Assembly (NCBI GenBank): GCA_963707905.1
Contig: CAVPSA010000063.1
Span: forward strand, 1 to 64,000
Reading direction: 5' to 3'
From: DASXKD01 sp963707905
Lineage (GTDB): Bacteria > Actinomycetota > Actinomycetes > Streptosporangiales > Streptosporangiaceae
Length of the DNA stretch: 64,000 bases
Of this stretch, positions 9,959-21,036 are shown piece after piece. The position numbers and the translations under genes are program-made. The notes under the pieces were generated by a model. It saw only the letters and a list, made by a program, of their open reading frames with translations, was not told the origin of the DNA and did no database searches. Within the stretch, counting starts at the first letter, position 1; every line of letters starts with the position of its first letter.

Positions 9959-11530
9959 AGGTGTGTAAGGAGTGACAAAGGGTAACTGAGTGGCTAGTGG
10001 GAATGGCCACTGTTACGGGGGGAGAACACAGGTCATGTCCGTTACACGCCAAGAACCGGTTCCGGCAGGAATGGTGCACGCTCAGGACGCCGAGGGGGTT
10101 TTGGGGAGAGCCTCTCATTACGACAGGGAAAATCCCCCCCTCGGCCGGGCCCTGGCGGTGCCGCTGCGGGAGCTGCTGGATGACCGGCTGCTGGACGCGC
10201 TGCTGGAGCGCTCAAAGGACGCGGCCGGGGGGCTGCGGCTGACTGGTGAAGGCTCAATGCTCTGGGCGAGCTGGTCAAGGCGGTCTTGGAGCGGGCGCTG
10301 GAGGCCCAGCTGACCGCGCACCTGGGCTATGACCGGCACCACCCGGCAGGCCGGGGCTCAGGTAATTCCCGCAACGGGGCGATCAGCAAACAGGTACAGA
10401 CCGGGATCGGGCCGGTGGGCCTGGCGCGCGCCCGGACTGGTCTGCACGTTCGAGCCGCTGCTGATCCCCAAACGGTCCGGGCGGGTCTCCGGCGGCCTGG
10501 ACGACATGATCATCAGCCTGTACGCGCACGGCATGAGCGTCCGTGACATCCTGCACCACCTGCGGCAGGTCTACGGCACCGAACTATCGGCCGAGACCGT
10601 CTCCCGCATCACCGACGCCGTGCTCGAAGAAGTGAAGGCCTGGCAGAACCGGCCGCTGGATTCCCGTCTACGCCGTGGTGTTCCTCGACGCGATCATGGT
10701 CAAGGTCAGAGACAACCACGTGGTCCAGGCCAAGCCGGCCTACCTGGCGGCCGGTATCGACACCGACGGCGAGAAGCACGTGCTGGGCATCTGGCTGGCC
10801 AAAACCCCGCTCGATGCCGCCACCGCCGTGAAGGCGCCCGGTTCTGGGCCTCGGTCATGGCCGACCTGCGCAACCGCGGCGTCCGCGACATCCTCATCGC
10901 CTGCTGCGACGGGCTCGCCGGGTTCGAAGACGCCATCCGCGCCGCCTTCCCGGACACCGTCACGCAAACATGCGTGGTCCACCTGATCCGCAACAGCCTG
11001 CGGCCAGTGGCCCGCCGCGACGCCGCCGCGGTCGCCGCACAGCGCCTCCGCATGATCTACACCGCGCCCGATGCCGACACCGCATTCGATGCCCTGGCCG
11101 CCTTCTCCGCCTCGCCGCTGGGGCAGAAGTACCCGCAGGCGGTCAAGGTCTGGGAGAACGCCTGGGACCGGTTCACCCCGTTCCTGGCCTTCACCCCGCC
11201 GGTGAGAAAACTGCTCTACACCACCAACAGCATCGAGTCCCTGAACTACCAGCTGCGCAAGGTCACCAAGGCCCGCGGCCACTTCCCGACCGACGACGCC
11301 GTCGTCAAGCTGCTGTGGCTGGCGATCATCAACATCGAAGACAAACGGGCCCGCGAACGCGCCGCCCGCCGGGCCGAAACCGGCAAACGCCACGACCAGC
11401 CCGCACGCCTCATCGAAGGACAACGAACCATGGGCTGGCGCGAAGCACTCAACGAACTCGCCGTCGCCTACCCAGGACGAATCACATAAAGAAGGACGAC
11501 CGACCACGCGAAAATGATCTTTACACACCT
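9959..11530 (+). mobile_element. IS256-family insertion sequence
   Basis: Terminal inverted repeats AGGTGTGTAAGGA (9959) and TCTTTACACACCT (ending 11530) match at 12 of 13 positions and bracket a Mutator-type transposase. No target-site duplication is visible beside the ends. Confidence 0.75.
9990..11489 (+). pseudogene. IS256-family (Mutator) transposase, frameshifted
   Basis: The transposase is spread over three frames. N-terminal: LAVPLRELLDDRLLDALLE near 10160, then LEAQLTAHLGYDRHHPAG near 10310. Middle: SGGLDDMIISLYAHGMSVRDI near 10500, and VVFLDAIMVKVRDNHVV near 10680 holding the first catalytic Asp. C-terminal: ILIACCDGLAGFEDAI near 10900 (second Asp), TCVVHLIRNSLR near 10975, and NSIESLNYQLRK near 11230 (catalytic Glu). 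About four frameshifts (near 10250, 10420, 10670 and 10840) break it. Confidence 0.88.
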
Positions 11531-11587
11531 GAGGTTACAAGCTCGCAAGATCATCCGGGCTGTGGTGCTAGCGCCCCGCGTTAAAGA

Positions 11588-12329
11588 TCATCGGCTGGGG
11601 TCGGCGCCTGCTTGCGCCGCCGCGTGCGGGGTCAGCGCGTTGGTTAGGCCGGTGAGGAGGATGTCGAGGCCGCGCTCGAGTTCGGTGGCGCCGTCATAGG
11701 AGGTGGCGCAGGTAGCGGCGAGGCTGCGGAGCAGGGGAAATTCGCGGATCGGCAGCCGGTGCAGGCCCAGGCGCAGCAGGTTGTCGGTCTCGTCGGGGTT
11801 TTCGATGAGTCCTCCGGGTCGTCGGAAGTGCGTGGCCGTGTAGGAATCCGAACAGGGCCCGGTAGATATGCAGGGCGTCGGGTCCGCTGAATCCGGCGCG
11901 GGTGAGCAGGGTCAGGATGTCCTCGAGCGGCCGCAGGGTGCCGGGGGGGCGGAGCCCTAGCGGGGTGGCCAGGGGCCGGGTGACGAGCAGCGGCACCACC
12001 TTCGGGTGGGCCAGCGCCAGCGCGCGGTAGCCGCGGGCCACGGCGCGCAGCTGTGCGGCCCAATCAGGATCGGCCGAGTCCACCTTGAGCTGGGCGATGA
12101 CTGTCTCGGCTACGCCGTCCAGCAGGGCCGCCTTGTTCGGCGCGTGCCGGTACAAGATCATAGGATCCCGGCCCAGGACGCGGGCGAGCCTGCGCATGGA
12201 CAGCCCGTCCACCCCGTCCCGGTCGATCAACTCCAGCGCGGCGGCGAGCACGACATCGCGGGTGATTCTGCCATCCGGATTCGCGGCAGGGTCGCCATCG
12301 TCGCGGTCGGCTGGCGGTGGCGTCATCAT
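11588..12329 (-). pseudogene. TetR/AcrR-family regulator, frameshifted in the C-terminal domain
   Basis: The N-terminal HTH is clear (GRITRDVVLAAALELIDRDG, then LSMRRLARVLGRDPMILYRH), followed by a TetR_C-like ligand domain (LRAVARGYRALALAHPKVVPLL). The frame breaks near 11830; the remainder continues in another frame as a segment ending LDILLTGLTNALTPHAAAQ and stopping at 11588. I take the Met at 12329 as start; the open frame runs upstream but lacks family sequence. It is divergent from the aldehyde dehydrogenase gene, which it may repress. Confidence 0.78.
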
Positions 12330-12609
12330 CTCGGTAGCACCTTCTTCTTGCAGGCCACGGCCGTAGCTCAGCATTGTAGCGCTACGGTGTTGACGGTGCT
12401 GATGGGCTCGCCCCGCCGGACGGCGCAGCCGCCTGTCCAATCTACCTGCGTACGGGGTGGCGCGAGCCAGTCTGTACCAGCCAGGCGCCAAGCCCCAGCG
12501 GAGTCTGCCGTCTTCGGGCCACCCACGGCCACTCCTGGGCGGCCTGCCTGCCGGGAATACGGAACTGCCAACTTGGCATCACTTTGTATACGCTGTAGAT
12601 TATCTATGT

Positions 12610-12628
12610 ATGTCTACATTGTAGACAT
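12610..12628. promoter_or_regulatory. 19-bp palindromic operator candidate
   Basis: ATGTCTACA-T-TGTAGACAT is a perfect inverted repeat of 9-bp arms around one base. It sits in the roughly 370-base intergenic region between the TetR gene and the divergent aldehyde dehydrogenase gene, 70 bases before the latter's start. An AT-rich TGTATACGCTGTAGATTATC stretch just upstream could be promoter. A TetR operator is the natural reading, but binding is inferred. Confidence 0.65.
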
Positions 12629-12697
12629 AATGATCAGGTGCTGGCTGGCCGCAATCCTTGGCTGCCCACCCACGCAACCAAGGGAGACGTCTCCTTC

Positions 12698-14188
12698 ATG
12701 ACTGTGACCCTGGACCGGAAGGTCGAAGACTTCATCGGTGCCCCCCGGCAGCTGTTTATTGACGGGCAGTGGCGCGACGCGGCGTCGGGCAAGACGTTCG
12801 ACACCCCCAACCCTGCAACAGGTGAGACCCTCGCTCGGATCGCGGAGGGCGGCGCGGAGGATATTGACCGGGCGGTACGCGCCGCTCTGCAGGGCGTTCG
12901 AGGAGGGGCCGTGGAGCAGGATGACGCCGTCCGAGCGCGGGCGGATCATCTGGCGCATCGGTGACCTGATCCTGGCGCACAGCGACGAACTCGCCCAGCT
13001 GGAGTCCTTGGACAACGGCAAGCCGTTCGCCGTGGCCCAGGCCGCCGACGTGCCGCTGGCCGCCGACCTGTTCCACTACATGGCCGGCTGGGCCACCAAG
13101 ATCGAGGGCAACACGATCAACATCTCGGTGCCCTACATGCCCGGCGCCAACTTCCACTCCTACACGCTCCGCGAGCCGCTGGGTGTGGTGGGGCAGATCA
13201 TCCCGTGGAACTTCCCGCTGCTGATGGCCGCGTGGAAGCTCGGCCCGGCGCTGGCCACCGGCAACTGCGTGGTCCTCAAGCCTGCCGAGCAGACCCCGCT
13301 GACCGCGCTGAAGCTCGCCGAACTGATCGCCGAGGCGGGCGTGCCCGAGGGCGTGGTGAATGTGGTGCCGGGCTTCGGCGAGACCGCCGGTGCGGCGCTG
13401 GCCGCGCACAACGACGTGGACAAGGTGGCGTTCACCGGGTCCACCGAGGTGGGCAAGCTGATCGTCGCCGCGGCGGGGGCCAGCAACCTGAAGAAGCTGA
13501 CCCTGGAACTGGGCGGCAAGAGCCCGAACATCGTGTTCGACGACGCCGGGGATGACGCGATCGAGGGTGCCGCCAACGCGATCTTCTTCAACCACGGGCA
13601 GTGCTGTGTCGCCGGGTCCCGGCTGTTCGTGCAGCAGAGCCGGTTCGACGAGGTCGTGGACGGCGTCGCCGAGATCGCCAAGTCGATCAAGATGGGACCG
13701 GGAATGGAACCCGGGACGCAGATGGGCCCACTGGTCTCCGACGAGCAGTTCCGCCGGGTGACCGGCTTCCTGGAGTCCGGCAAGGCAGACGGCGCCACCG
13801 CACTGGCAGGCGGCGGCCGGTTCGGCGACCGCGGCTACTTCGTCGAGCCCACCGTGCTGACCAATACCCGCCCGGACATGAAGGTCGTCCGCGAGGAGAT
13901 CTTCGGTCCCGTCCTGGTCGCCTCGCCGTTCAGCGACCTCGATGAGATCGCTAAGGTCGCCAACGACTCCGACTACGGCCTCGGGGCGGGCATCTGGACC
14001 AAGGACATTCCCAGGCCGACGCCCTGGCCAAGAAGATCCGGGCCGGCACGGTCTGGATCAACTGCTACAACGTGTTCGACGCGGCCCTGCCGTTCGGCGG
14101 ATACAAGCAGTCCGGCTGGGGACGCGAAATGGGCCACCAAGCACTCGAGGCCTACACCGAAGTAAAAGCCGTCACCACACAGCTGTAA
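12698..14188 (+). pseudogene. NAD(P)-dependent aldehyde dehydrogenase, two frameshifts
   Basis: Oxidises an aldehyde to the acid; the substrate cannot be told. Family motifs are complete: QIIPWNFPLLMAAWKLGPAL (cofactor site), FTGSTEVGKLI, ELGGKSPNIVFDDA with the general-base Glu, NHGQCCVAGSR with the catalytic Cys, and EIFGPVL. The frame shifts near 12895 and again near 14012 (a base seems missing in ACATTCCCAGGCC), after which the C-terminus continues as NCYNVFDAALPFGGYKQSGWG to the stop at 14188. The expected length of about 495 residues is preserved. It lies divergent from the TetR gene. Confidence 0.88.
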
Positions 14189-14437
14189 ATCAGCCGTGCC
14201 GCGGGACGGGACCAGCCAGGTCCAGTCCCCCGGCTACTTGCCCGGGAATGGTCGGCATGAATGCGCGCGTGCCAGGCTCTGATGGATTGTTCGAGGGAGG
14301 AGATTTCACTGGCCGAACTGGTGTCCAGTAGCGGGATACAAGGGTGATCTGCCTGGTCGGCCGCGACAGTCCAGCGGGCGCGATATCCGCCGTTAGGTGC
14401 GCATTCTTGGTTAGCTGACAGGTCGTAGAGGACGCGC

Positions 14438-14453
14438 CCGAACGATCGTTCGG
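14438..14453. promoter_or_regulatory. SOS-box-like palindrome upstream of the LuxR regulator
   Basis: CCGAACGATCGTTCGG is a perfect 16-bp palindrome containing CGAAC-N4-GTTCG, the core of the actinobacterial LexA box (TCGAAC-N4-GTTCGA). It is about 90 bases before the start of the large regulator gene. The rest of the 350-base gap after the aldehyde dehydrogenase shows nothing else. LexA control is only a possibility. Confidence 0.45.
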
Positions 14454-14540
14454 CGTCGTGCGCCGACTGGGCGCAGAGCTTGAGCCCTGGCCCGGTGCGT
14501 CGGGGTTGACCGGGCGGGTGGGGACTGGTGGGCTGGGCCC

Positions 14541-17500
14541 ATGACTGGGCCGGTGACCTTTGTCGGCCGTGAACCCGAACTGTCTCGCCTGTTGGGAGCG
14601 CTGGCCGGGGATGCCCGGCTGGTGCTGGTGACCGGGGATGCGGGGGTGGGCAAGACCCGGTTCACGGGGGAGGGTATGGCCCGGGCCGCAATCGGCGGGA
14701 TGGTGCTGGTGCGGGGGGAGTGCCTGCCGCTGGCGGGGACGCTGCCGTTGCTGCCGGTCGCCTCCGCGCTGGGTGAGCTGGCCAGGCTGGATGGTGGGAG
14801 CGTGCTGGCGGCGGCCCTGGTTGCCGCGCCGGGGTTTGTGCGGCGGGAGGTGGGGCGGCTGCTGCCTGCCGGGGGGCCTGATGACGGGCCGGGCGCGGCC
14901 AGCCGGGGGGAGGGGTGGCAGCGGGAGCGGCTGTTCGCTGCGGTGGCAGAGCTGCTGCAGGTGGTGGCGGGCTGTTCTGGCGCCAGAGTGGGGCTGGTGG
15001 TTGAGGATGTGCACTGGGCGGACAGCGCGACCCTGGATTTCTTGACGTTCCTGGGCCGGGCCGGGCGCAAGGGCGCGGTGAGCGTGGTGGTGACCTGCCG
15101 TAGTGATGAGGCACCCCTGGCGGCGCAGGTTACCGAGTGGCTGGCGCAGGTGCGCGGCGCGGCGGGGGTGGAGGAGATCGCGCCGGGCCCGCTGTCGCGG
15201 GCGGAAGTCGCGGAACAGGCGGCGGCTCTGGCGGACGGGCCGGTGCCGGCGGGGGTGGTGGATGAGCTGTTCGCGCGGGCGGAAGGGAACCCGTTTTTCA
15301 CCGAGCAACTGGTGGCCGCGGCACCGGCCTGCCCGGACCGGGCACGCTGTCGGTACCGGTGGGGCTGCCGGCCCGGCTGGCGGAGTTGCTGGCGGCGCGG
15401 GCGGGCCGGTGCGCTGGTGACGCGCGGGCGGTGCTGAACGCGCTGGCGGTCGCGGCCCGGCCTTTGGCTGAGGACCTGCTCAGCGAGATAACAGGGCTGG
15501 AGACCGATGCGGTGCGCCGGGGCCTGCGGGAACTGGCCGCGGCGCGGCTGCTCGCCCCAGACACCGCAGGCGGGGCGCACCGGCCGCGGCATGCGCTGCG
15601 GGCTGAGGCGGTGGCCGGGGGGCTGCTGCCCGGGGAGCGGGCGGTGCTGCACGAGCGCACCGCGCGGGCGCTGCAGGCCACCGCAGATCAGACGCTGGCC
15701 GCCGAAGCGGCCGGGCACTGGCAGGCCGCGGGGCGCCCAGCGGAGGAACTCCCGGCCCGGGTAGCGGCCGCCGAGGCTGCGGAGCGGGTGTTCGGGTACG
15801 CCGAGGCAGCCGGACATTGGCAGCGGGCCATCGAAGTGTGGCCGGATGTGCCCGGCGCCGCTGCCGTGGCCGGGACTGGGGGGCCCCGGATGTATGTGCG
15901 GGCCATCGACGCGCTCTACCGGTCTGGCGACGGCGTGCGCGCCGGAATGGTCGCCGAGGATGCCTATCGCCGGTTCGCCCATCACGCCGACCCGGCCACC
16001 GCCGCAGTAATCTGCGACCGTGCGGCGTTTCACCGGTCCAGCGACTCCCGCGCCGCCGGGCTCCCGCTGATCGAGGAGGCATTGCGGCTGTTCGAGCGCG
16101 CTCCGCCATCAGCCGACCACGCGTTGGCCATGCTCTTCTACGCCAACTTCTACGCCAACTTCCCGCGGTCCACCGGAGGATCGCAGAGGGCGGATGCCCT
16201 GGCGCTGCTGACCCGGGCGTTGGAGATCGCTGAGGCGGTCGGCGCGACGGCCCTGACCTCCCGCATCGTGGCCAGCCTGGCGCACGACGCGTTCTTGCGC
16301 GGGCAGGTCGAGGAAGGGCTTGCCTTCCTTACGCGGGGCTGGGCTTTCGCCCGGGCCTCCCAGGACGGCCTGGCCCTCCTGGAGCTGGCGGTGCACGAAA
16401 GCGATGCGCTGCTCAAGCTCGCCAGGTTCCAGAGCGCCGCCGATGCGGCGTTGCGCGGTTTTGGGCCTGCCCGGCAGGGGGTCTGGGCGTCTTGCGGGCG
16501 GCCGGCGTTCTGGAGGCCAACGCCGCTGAGGCGTTGCTGGCCATGGGGGCACAGCTGAGGCCGCGGCACTCATCGACCCGCTGATCTCCGGGCCTCCCAC
16601 CCGGGATCGCTGGGTGGTGCACGAAACTCGCGCCGATATCGACCTGCTGCGCGGCGACATCGACGCGACCGTTCGGCGGCGGCAGCTAATCGACGCTTTC
16701 CGCCCTGACGTCAGCCACGTTGATTACGCCCGCGAGACCGCGGAACGCGCCGCGGAGGCCGGCGCTGTGGGCGGGAGGGCCCGGCGATTCCCTGGCCGAG
16801 GCCCGACGGGCGCTCCCGCTGTTTGAGACCCCGGACATGACGATCTTCTGCGGGCGGCTGCTGACGGCGGGTATGCGGGCGTGTGCTGACCTGGCCGAGC
16901 AGGCGGGGGCGCGCCGCGACACACCCGCTGCCGAGGCCGCTGTGGCCGCCGCGGAGGGCCTGGTCTTGTGGGCGGGCCGAATGGGCGGCGCCCCGTTCAC
17001 CGACCACCCGTTCGTGGGCACAATTCCGGCCGAGCGGGCGACCTGGGAGGCGGAGCGGACCCGGCTGGCCGGCCACAGTGCCCCCGCCGTCTGGGGCGGG
17101 ACGGCGAAGGCATGGCAGGACCTGGGTCGCCCGCACCGCGCCGGGTACGCCTGGTGGCGCCAAGCCCAGGCCCAGCTAGACGCCGGGCTGCCCGCCGCCG
17201 CGGCCGCCGCGTTGCGTGCCGCCGCGGCCGCCGCCGACGGCCACCAGGGCAGCCCCGCTCGCTCAGATCCGCGCCCTGGCGGAGCGGGCCCGAATCCTGC
17301 TCCACGCCCCCGCCCCCCCCCGCCGCCCCGCCGCCGGATGATGTCCCGGTGCCGTATGGGCTGACCGGGCGGTGGCTGGCCGTGCCGCGGCTGCTGGCCG
17401 CCGGGCACACCAACGCCCAGATCGGCGCCAAGCTGTACATCAGCCCCCGGACCGCCGGCGTGCACGTCACCAACATCTTGCGCAAGCTCGGCGTCTCCGG

Positions 17501-17561
17501 CCGGGTGCAAGCCGCCGCGCTGGTCGAGCGGGCCGGGCTGCTGGAGGACCAGCGGCCCTAA
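14541..17561 (+). pseudogene. LAL-type LuxR regulator (AAA ATPase plus C-terminal HTH), multiply frameshifted
   Basis: A transcriptional regulator of about 1000 residues. N-terminal AAA ATPase: TFVGREPELSRLLGAL, Walker A GDAGVGKTR near residue 34, Walker B-like LVVEDVHWADSAT near 155. The middle is TPR-like helices (PGERAVLHERTARALQATAD, ADALALLTRALEIAEAVGAT). C-terminal LuxR HTH: LLAAGHTNAQIGAKLYISPR then TAGVHVTNILRKLGVSGR. Frameshifts near 15340, 16490, 16750 and 17300 interrupt it; the last lies beside long C runs. It is followed by small and secreted repeat proteins that may be its targets. Confidence 0.82.
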
Positions 17562-17686
17562 ACACCAGCCGCCCGAATCTAAATACCCGCCGGGCCCAAG
17601 ACTGCCCGGGTGACAGATCCGCGCTGTTATGCCGTGGCCGCATCCTCAGGGGCAAAGCCCACACCAGGCCCACCGAGGAGACCGTC

Positions 17687-17953
17687 ATGCATCCCACCAT
17701 CGGCTACCAGCTGGCCCAGGTTCATCTGGCTGGCCTACGCCACCACGCCCAGCGTGACGGGCTGGCCCGCGCCGCCCGGCGGGCGCGATCACACCCCTCG
17801 CGGCACCCCGTGCCCGCGCTTCCGGCTGTCGGCCGCAAGGTGCTGGCCGACCGGGCGCCCGCAGCACCTGACCCACCCGACCGCCGCCGCACCCCCACCA
17901 GCGGCCCGTACCAGCGGGCAGCCACTCATTTGCCACCTGCATCGGAGGCTGTC
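17687..17953 (+). CDS. small conserved protein next to the LuxR regulator
   Basis: Begins MHPTIGYQLAQVHLAGLRHH and continues with a basic QRDGLARAARRAR segment, resembling short actinobacterial proteins that start MHPT and have a charged helix. The ATG follows GAGGAGACCG. No stop occurs before the next gene's start in the same frame, so the true end is uncertain and may be lost through an indel. Function unknown. Confidence 0.4.
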
Positions 17954-18249
17954 ATGAAGCCCCTCCGCACCATCCGCCGCCTGGCCTGCATCGTGGCCGG
18001 GCTGGCCACCGCTGGGCTGGCGCTCGGCACAGCTTCCCCGGCGGCGTTCGCCTACCGGCTGCCGCCGCAAGGGGGCCCCGGCACACCCGCCCACGCCCCG
18101 GCCCAGGTTCACACCATCGTCACCGGCGGCACGTCCGGCTGGCAGATCGTCCTGATCGCGATCGCCCGCCAGCGGTCCTTGCCGCGGTCTCGGCCCTGGT
18201 CCTCGACCGGGCATGGGCAGCGCGGCACCGGGCGGCGCCGACCGGTTGA
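17954..18249 (+). pseudogene. small secreted or membrane protein, frameshifted
   Basis: Starts MKPLRTIRRLACIVAGLATA, a clear signal peptide ending near ASPAAFAYR; the ATG follows GGAGGCTGTC. After TSGWQIVLIAIA the frame shifts near 18165 and continues as a second hydrophobic helix (AVLAAVSALVLDRAWAARHR) to a TGA at 18249. The intact form would be about 97 residues with an exported N-terminus and a C-terminal membrane helix. Function unknown. Confidence 0.5.
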
Positions 18250-18369
18250 CACACGCCACCCGGTGCTAGGGCGCAGCCAGTACGGACAACGGGCTGGGAC
18301 GGACTTCCCAGCACCTTCCTGGGGCATTTGCCGACCGATCACCACAAGAGAAGTAAGGAGCTGGCAGAG

Positions 18370-19284
18370 ATGCTCACCCATCGACTAATGCTAATTCTAG
18401 CGGTGCCGCCCTGGCGCTGGCCGTGGTGCCCGCCGCGGCGTCCGCAGCGGCAGCGCACGGCAGGTACACCACCATCGACGTGCCCGGCGCTACGGCCACC
18501 ATCGCCGGTTATGTCAACGACTTCGGGGTGGTGGCCGGGTCTTGACTCCGGCCGCAGCGGCAATAACCACGGGTTCCTCGACCGGCGCGGGGTATTCACT
18601 AAGTTCAACGTGCCTGGTGCCACCAGCACGGTGGGGACCGGGATTATGCACGACTTGGGGGTGGTGGTCGGGTCCTACACCGACGCCCGTGGCGTGTCCC
18701 ACGGGTTCACCGACCGCCGCGGGGTGTTCACCACGGTCAGCGACCCGCACGCGGGCACCGCCGCCGGGCAGGGCACCTTTACCAGGGGGATCAACAACCT
18801 GGGCGTGATCGCCGGGACCTACCAGAACGCCGGTGGCGTGTTCCACGGGTTCTCCGACCGCCGCGGGGTGTTCACCACGATCAACCACCCGCACGTCGGT
18901 ACGGCATCCGGGCAGGGCACCACCGTGGGGTTCATCAACGACCTGGGCGCGGTCACCGGGACCTACTTCGACAGCCACGGCAGGGCCGTCTCCTTTGCCT
19001 GCTGTCCCGGCCGGTTCACCACGGTCAACGACCCAGCCGCGCCCGGGTTCAGCACGTTCGCCGGGGCTATCAACGACTTCGGGGTGATCGCCGGGACCTA
19101 CACCGACGCCCATGGCGTGTTCCACGGGTTCATCGACCGGCGCGGGGTGTTCACCCCGGTCAACGACCCGGCCGGGGCCAAGGGCACGGCACCCGAGGCA
19201 ATCAGCAACACCGGGGTGATCGCCGGCTTTTACACCGACAGCCACGGCAACAACCACGGGTTCACCTTCAGCCCAGCCCATTAG
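18370..19284 (+). pseudogene. secreted HAF-repeat protein (frameshifts near the N-terminus)
   Basis: An extracellular repeat protein. After a signal-like segment (ALALAVVPAAASAAAAHG, in a shifted frame near 18400-18540) the body consists of about six repeats of the HAF type, each with INDLGVVVGSYTDA followed by HGFTDRRGVFTTV. Frameshifts lie at about 18400 and 18545; from 18545 to the stop the repeats run unbroken. Such repeats are thought to form beta-propellers or solenoids. Function unknown. It lies downstream of the LuxR regulator with a second repeat protein behind it. Confidence 0.7.
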
Positions 19285-19491
19285 GGCATAGCCCGCCGGG
19301 CGGTGTGGCCCAGGGCAGGCAGCGGCCCCGGGCACACCGCCAGTGGCGGCACCAGCAGGCCGTGCGGGTAGAGGGAGTAGGCCCTGACACTGCCGCCACG
19401 CTGCTGGTCGCCGCTGACGACCGCCCCGAACGGTTCCGGCTCCGACGCCCTCTCGCACCTGTAGCGCCGATCCCGGTATTTGGAGGGGAAG

Positions 19492-21036
19492 ATGCCCGCA
19501 CTCACAGCACAAAAGGTCAGGCGGCACCTAGCCGCGATCGCCGCTGCTGCCGCTGCCGTGGCGCTGCTGGCCGGGGTCGGCCCGGCCGCGGCCCAGGCCC
19601 GCTCATCCGCAGGCTCCCCCGGCGGCGCCCGGGCTGTCTTCGGCGGCACCTGGGGCACCGCCATTGAAGTCCCCGGCACCGCCGCCCTCAACCAGGGCTT
19701 CGGGTTCGCCGAGACTAGCTCGGTGTCGTGCGCCACGCCGGGTAACTGCGGCGCGGGCGGCTCTTACACCGACAACTCCGGTAACCAGCAGGCGTTCGTG
19801 GTCAGTGAGGTGGACGGCACCTGGGGCACCGCCGTTGAGGTCCCCGGCACCGCCGCCCTCAATCAGGGCGGGTACGCCTGGGTCGCGTCGGTCTGGTGCG
19901 CCTCGCCGGGCAACTGCGGCGCGGGCGGGATCTACTCCCGACAGCTCCGGCCACTTCCAGGTGTTCGTGGTCAGCCAGGTCAACGGCACCTGGGGCACCG
20001 CCGTTGAGGTCCCCGGCACCGCCGCCCTCAATCAGGGAGACGCCGAGATCAGCTCGGTGTCGTGTTCCTCGGCGGGCAACTGCAGCGCTGCCGCTTTTAC
20101 TCCTTCAGCTACACCAGCCACCCGGCCGGGCAGGCGTTCGTGGTCAGTGAGGTGGACGGCACCTGGGGGCACCGCCATTGAAGTCCCCGGCACCGCCGCC
20201 CTCAACAAGACCGGGTTCGCCCAGGTCAACTCGGTGTCGTGCGCCCGGCCAGGCAACTGCGGCGCGGGCGGCTCTTACACCGACAACTCCGGTAACCAGC
20301 AGGCGTTCGTGGTCAGTGAGGTGGACGGCACCTGGGGCACCGCCGAGGAGGTCCCTGGCATCGCCGCCCTTGCCCAGGGCGGGTACTCCGACATCGCCTC
20401 GGTGTGGTGCGCCCGTGCGGGCACCTGCGGCGCGGGCGGGATTTACTCCGACGGCTCCGGCAGCTATCAGGCGTTCGTGGTCAGCGAGACCAACGGGACT
20501 TGGGGCACCGCCGAGCAGGTCCCCGTCACCGCGGCCCTCAACCAAGGCGGGTACGCCTACGTCCAATCGGTGTCGTGCGCCCCGCGGGGGCAACTGCGGC
20601 GCGGGCGGGCAGTACACCGACAGCTCCCGGCCGCTCGCAGGCGTTCGTGGTCACCCAGACCAACGGCACCTGGGGCCACCGCCGAACAGGCCCCCGGCAC
20701 CGGCGCCTCAACCAAGGCGGGTACGCCTTCATAAGCGAGGTGTCGTGCGCCCCGGCGGGCACCTGCGCCGCGGGCGGCGGTTACACCGATAGCTCCGGCA
20801 ACGGCCAGGCGTTCGTCGTCAACAAGGCCTACCAGCAACCCGGGCCAAGACAAGCAGCCGTCAGCCCTCGACACGCCCCAGCACGACCCTGGCATTTGCG
20901 GGCGCCCGCGACCTGCCACCGGGCGATCGCAGGCTCAACCCCGCGCGGCCCGGTGCTTCCGCTGGCCAGGGCTGAGCGGCGGCGGGCGGGCGCGGTCAGG
21001 GGCCACACCGCCCCCGGGAGGGGGGTGCGATGGTGA
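19492..21036 (+). pseudogene. secreted protein with seven 57-residue repeats, frameshifted
   Basis: The ATG at 19492 has a strong GGAGGGGA site 3-10 bases upstream. A signal peptide (HLAAIAAAAAAVALLAGVGPAAAQA) is followed by repeats that each contain GTWGTAEVPGTAALNQGGYA-like, SVSCATPGNCGAGG-like and YTDNSGNQQAFVVSE-like parts. The GGCACCTGGGG anchor recurs at about 19645, 19816, 19985, 20158, 20328, 20495 and 20665, a period near 170 bases; departures from 171 mark frameshifts. Each repeat has two cysteines, likely a disulfide. The natural C-terminus is uncertain. Probably cell-surface; function unknown. Confidence 0.65.

Noticed and set aside
19645..20830. CRISPR-like periodic repeats
   Set aside because: The period of about 170 bases is a protein-coding repeat with 57-residue units, not short repeats with unique spacers. 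No cas genes are present.
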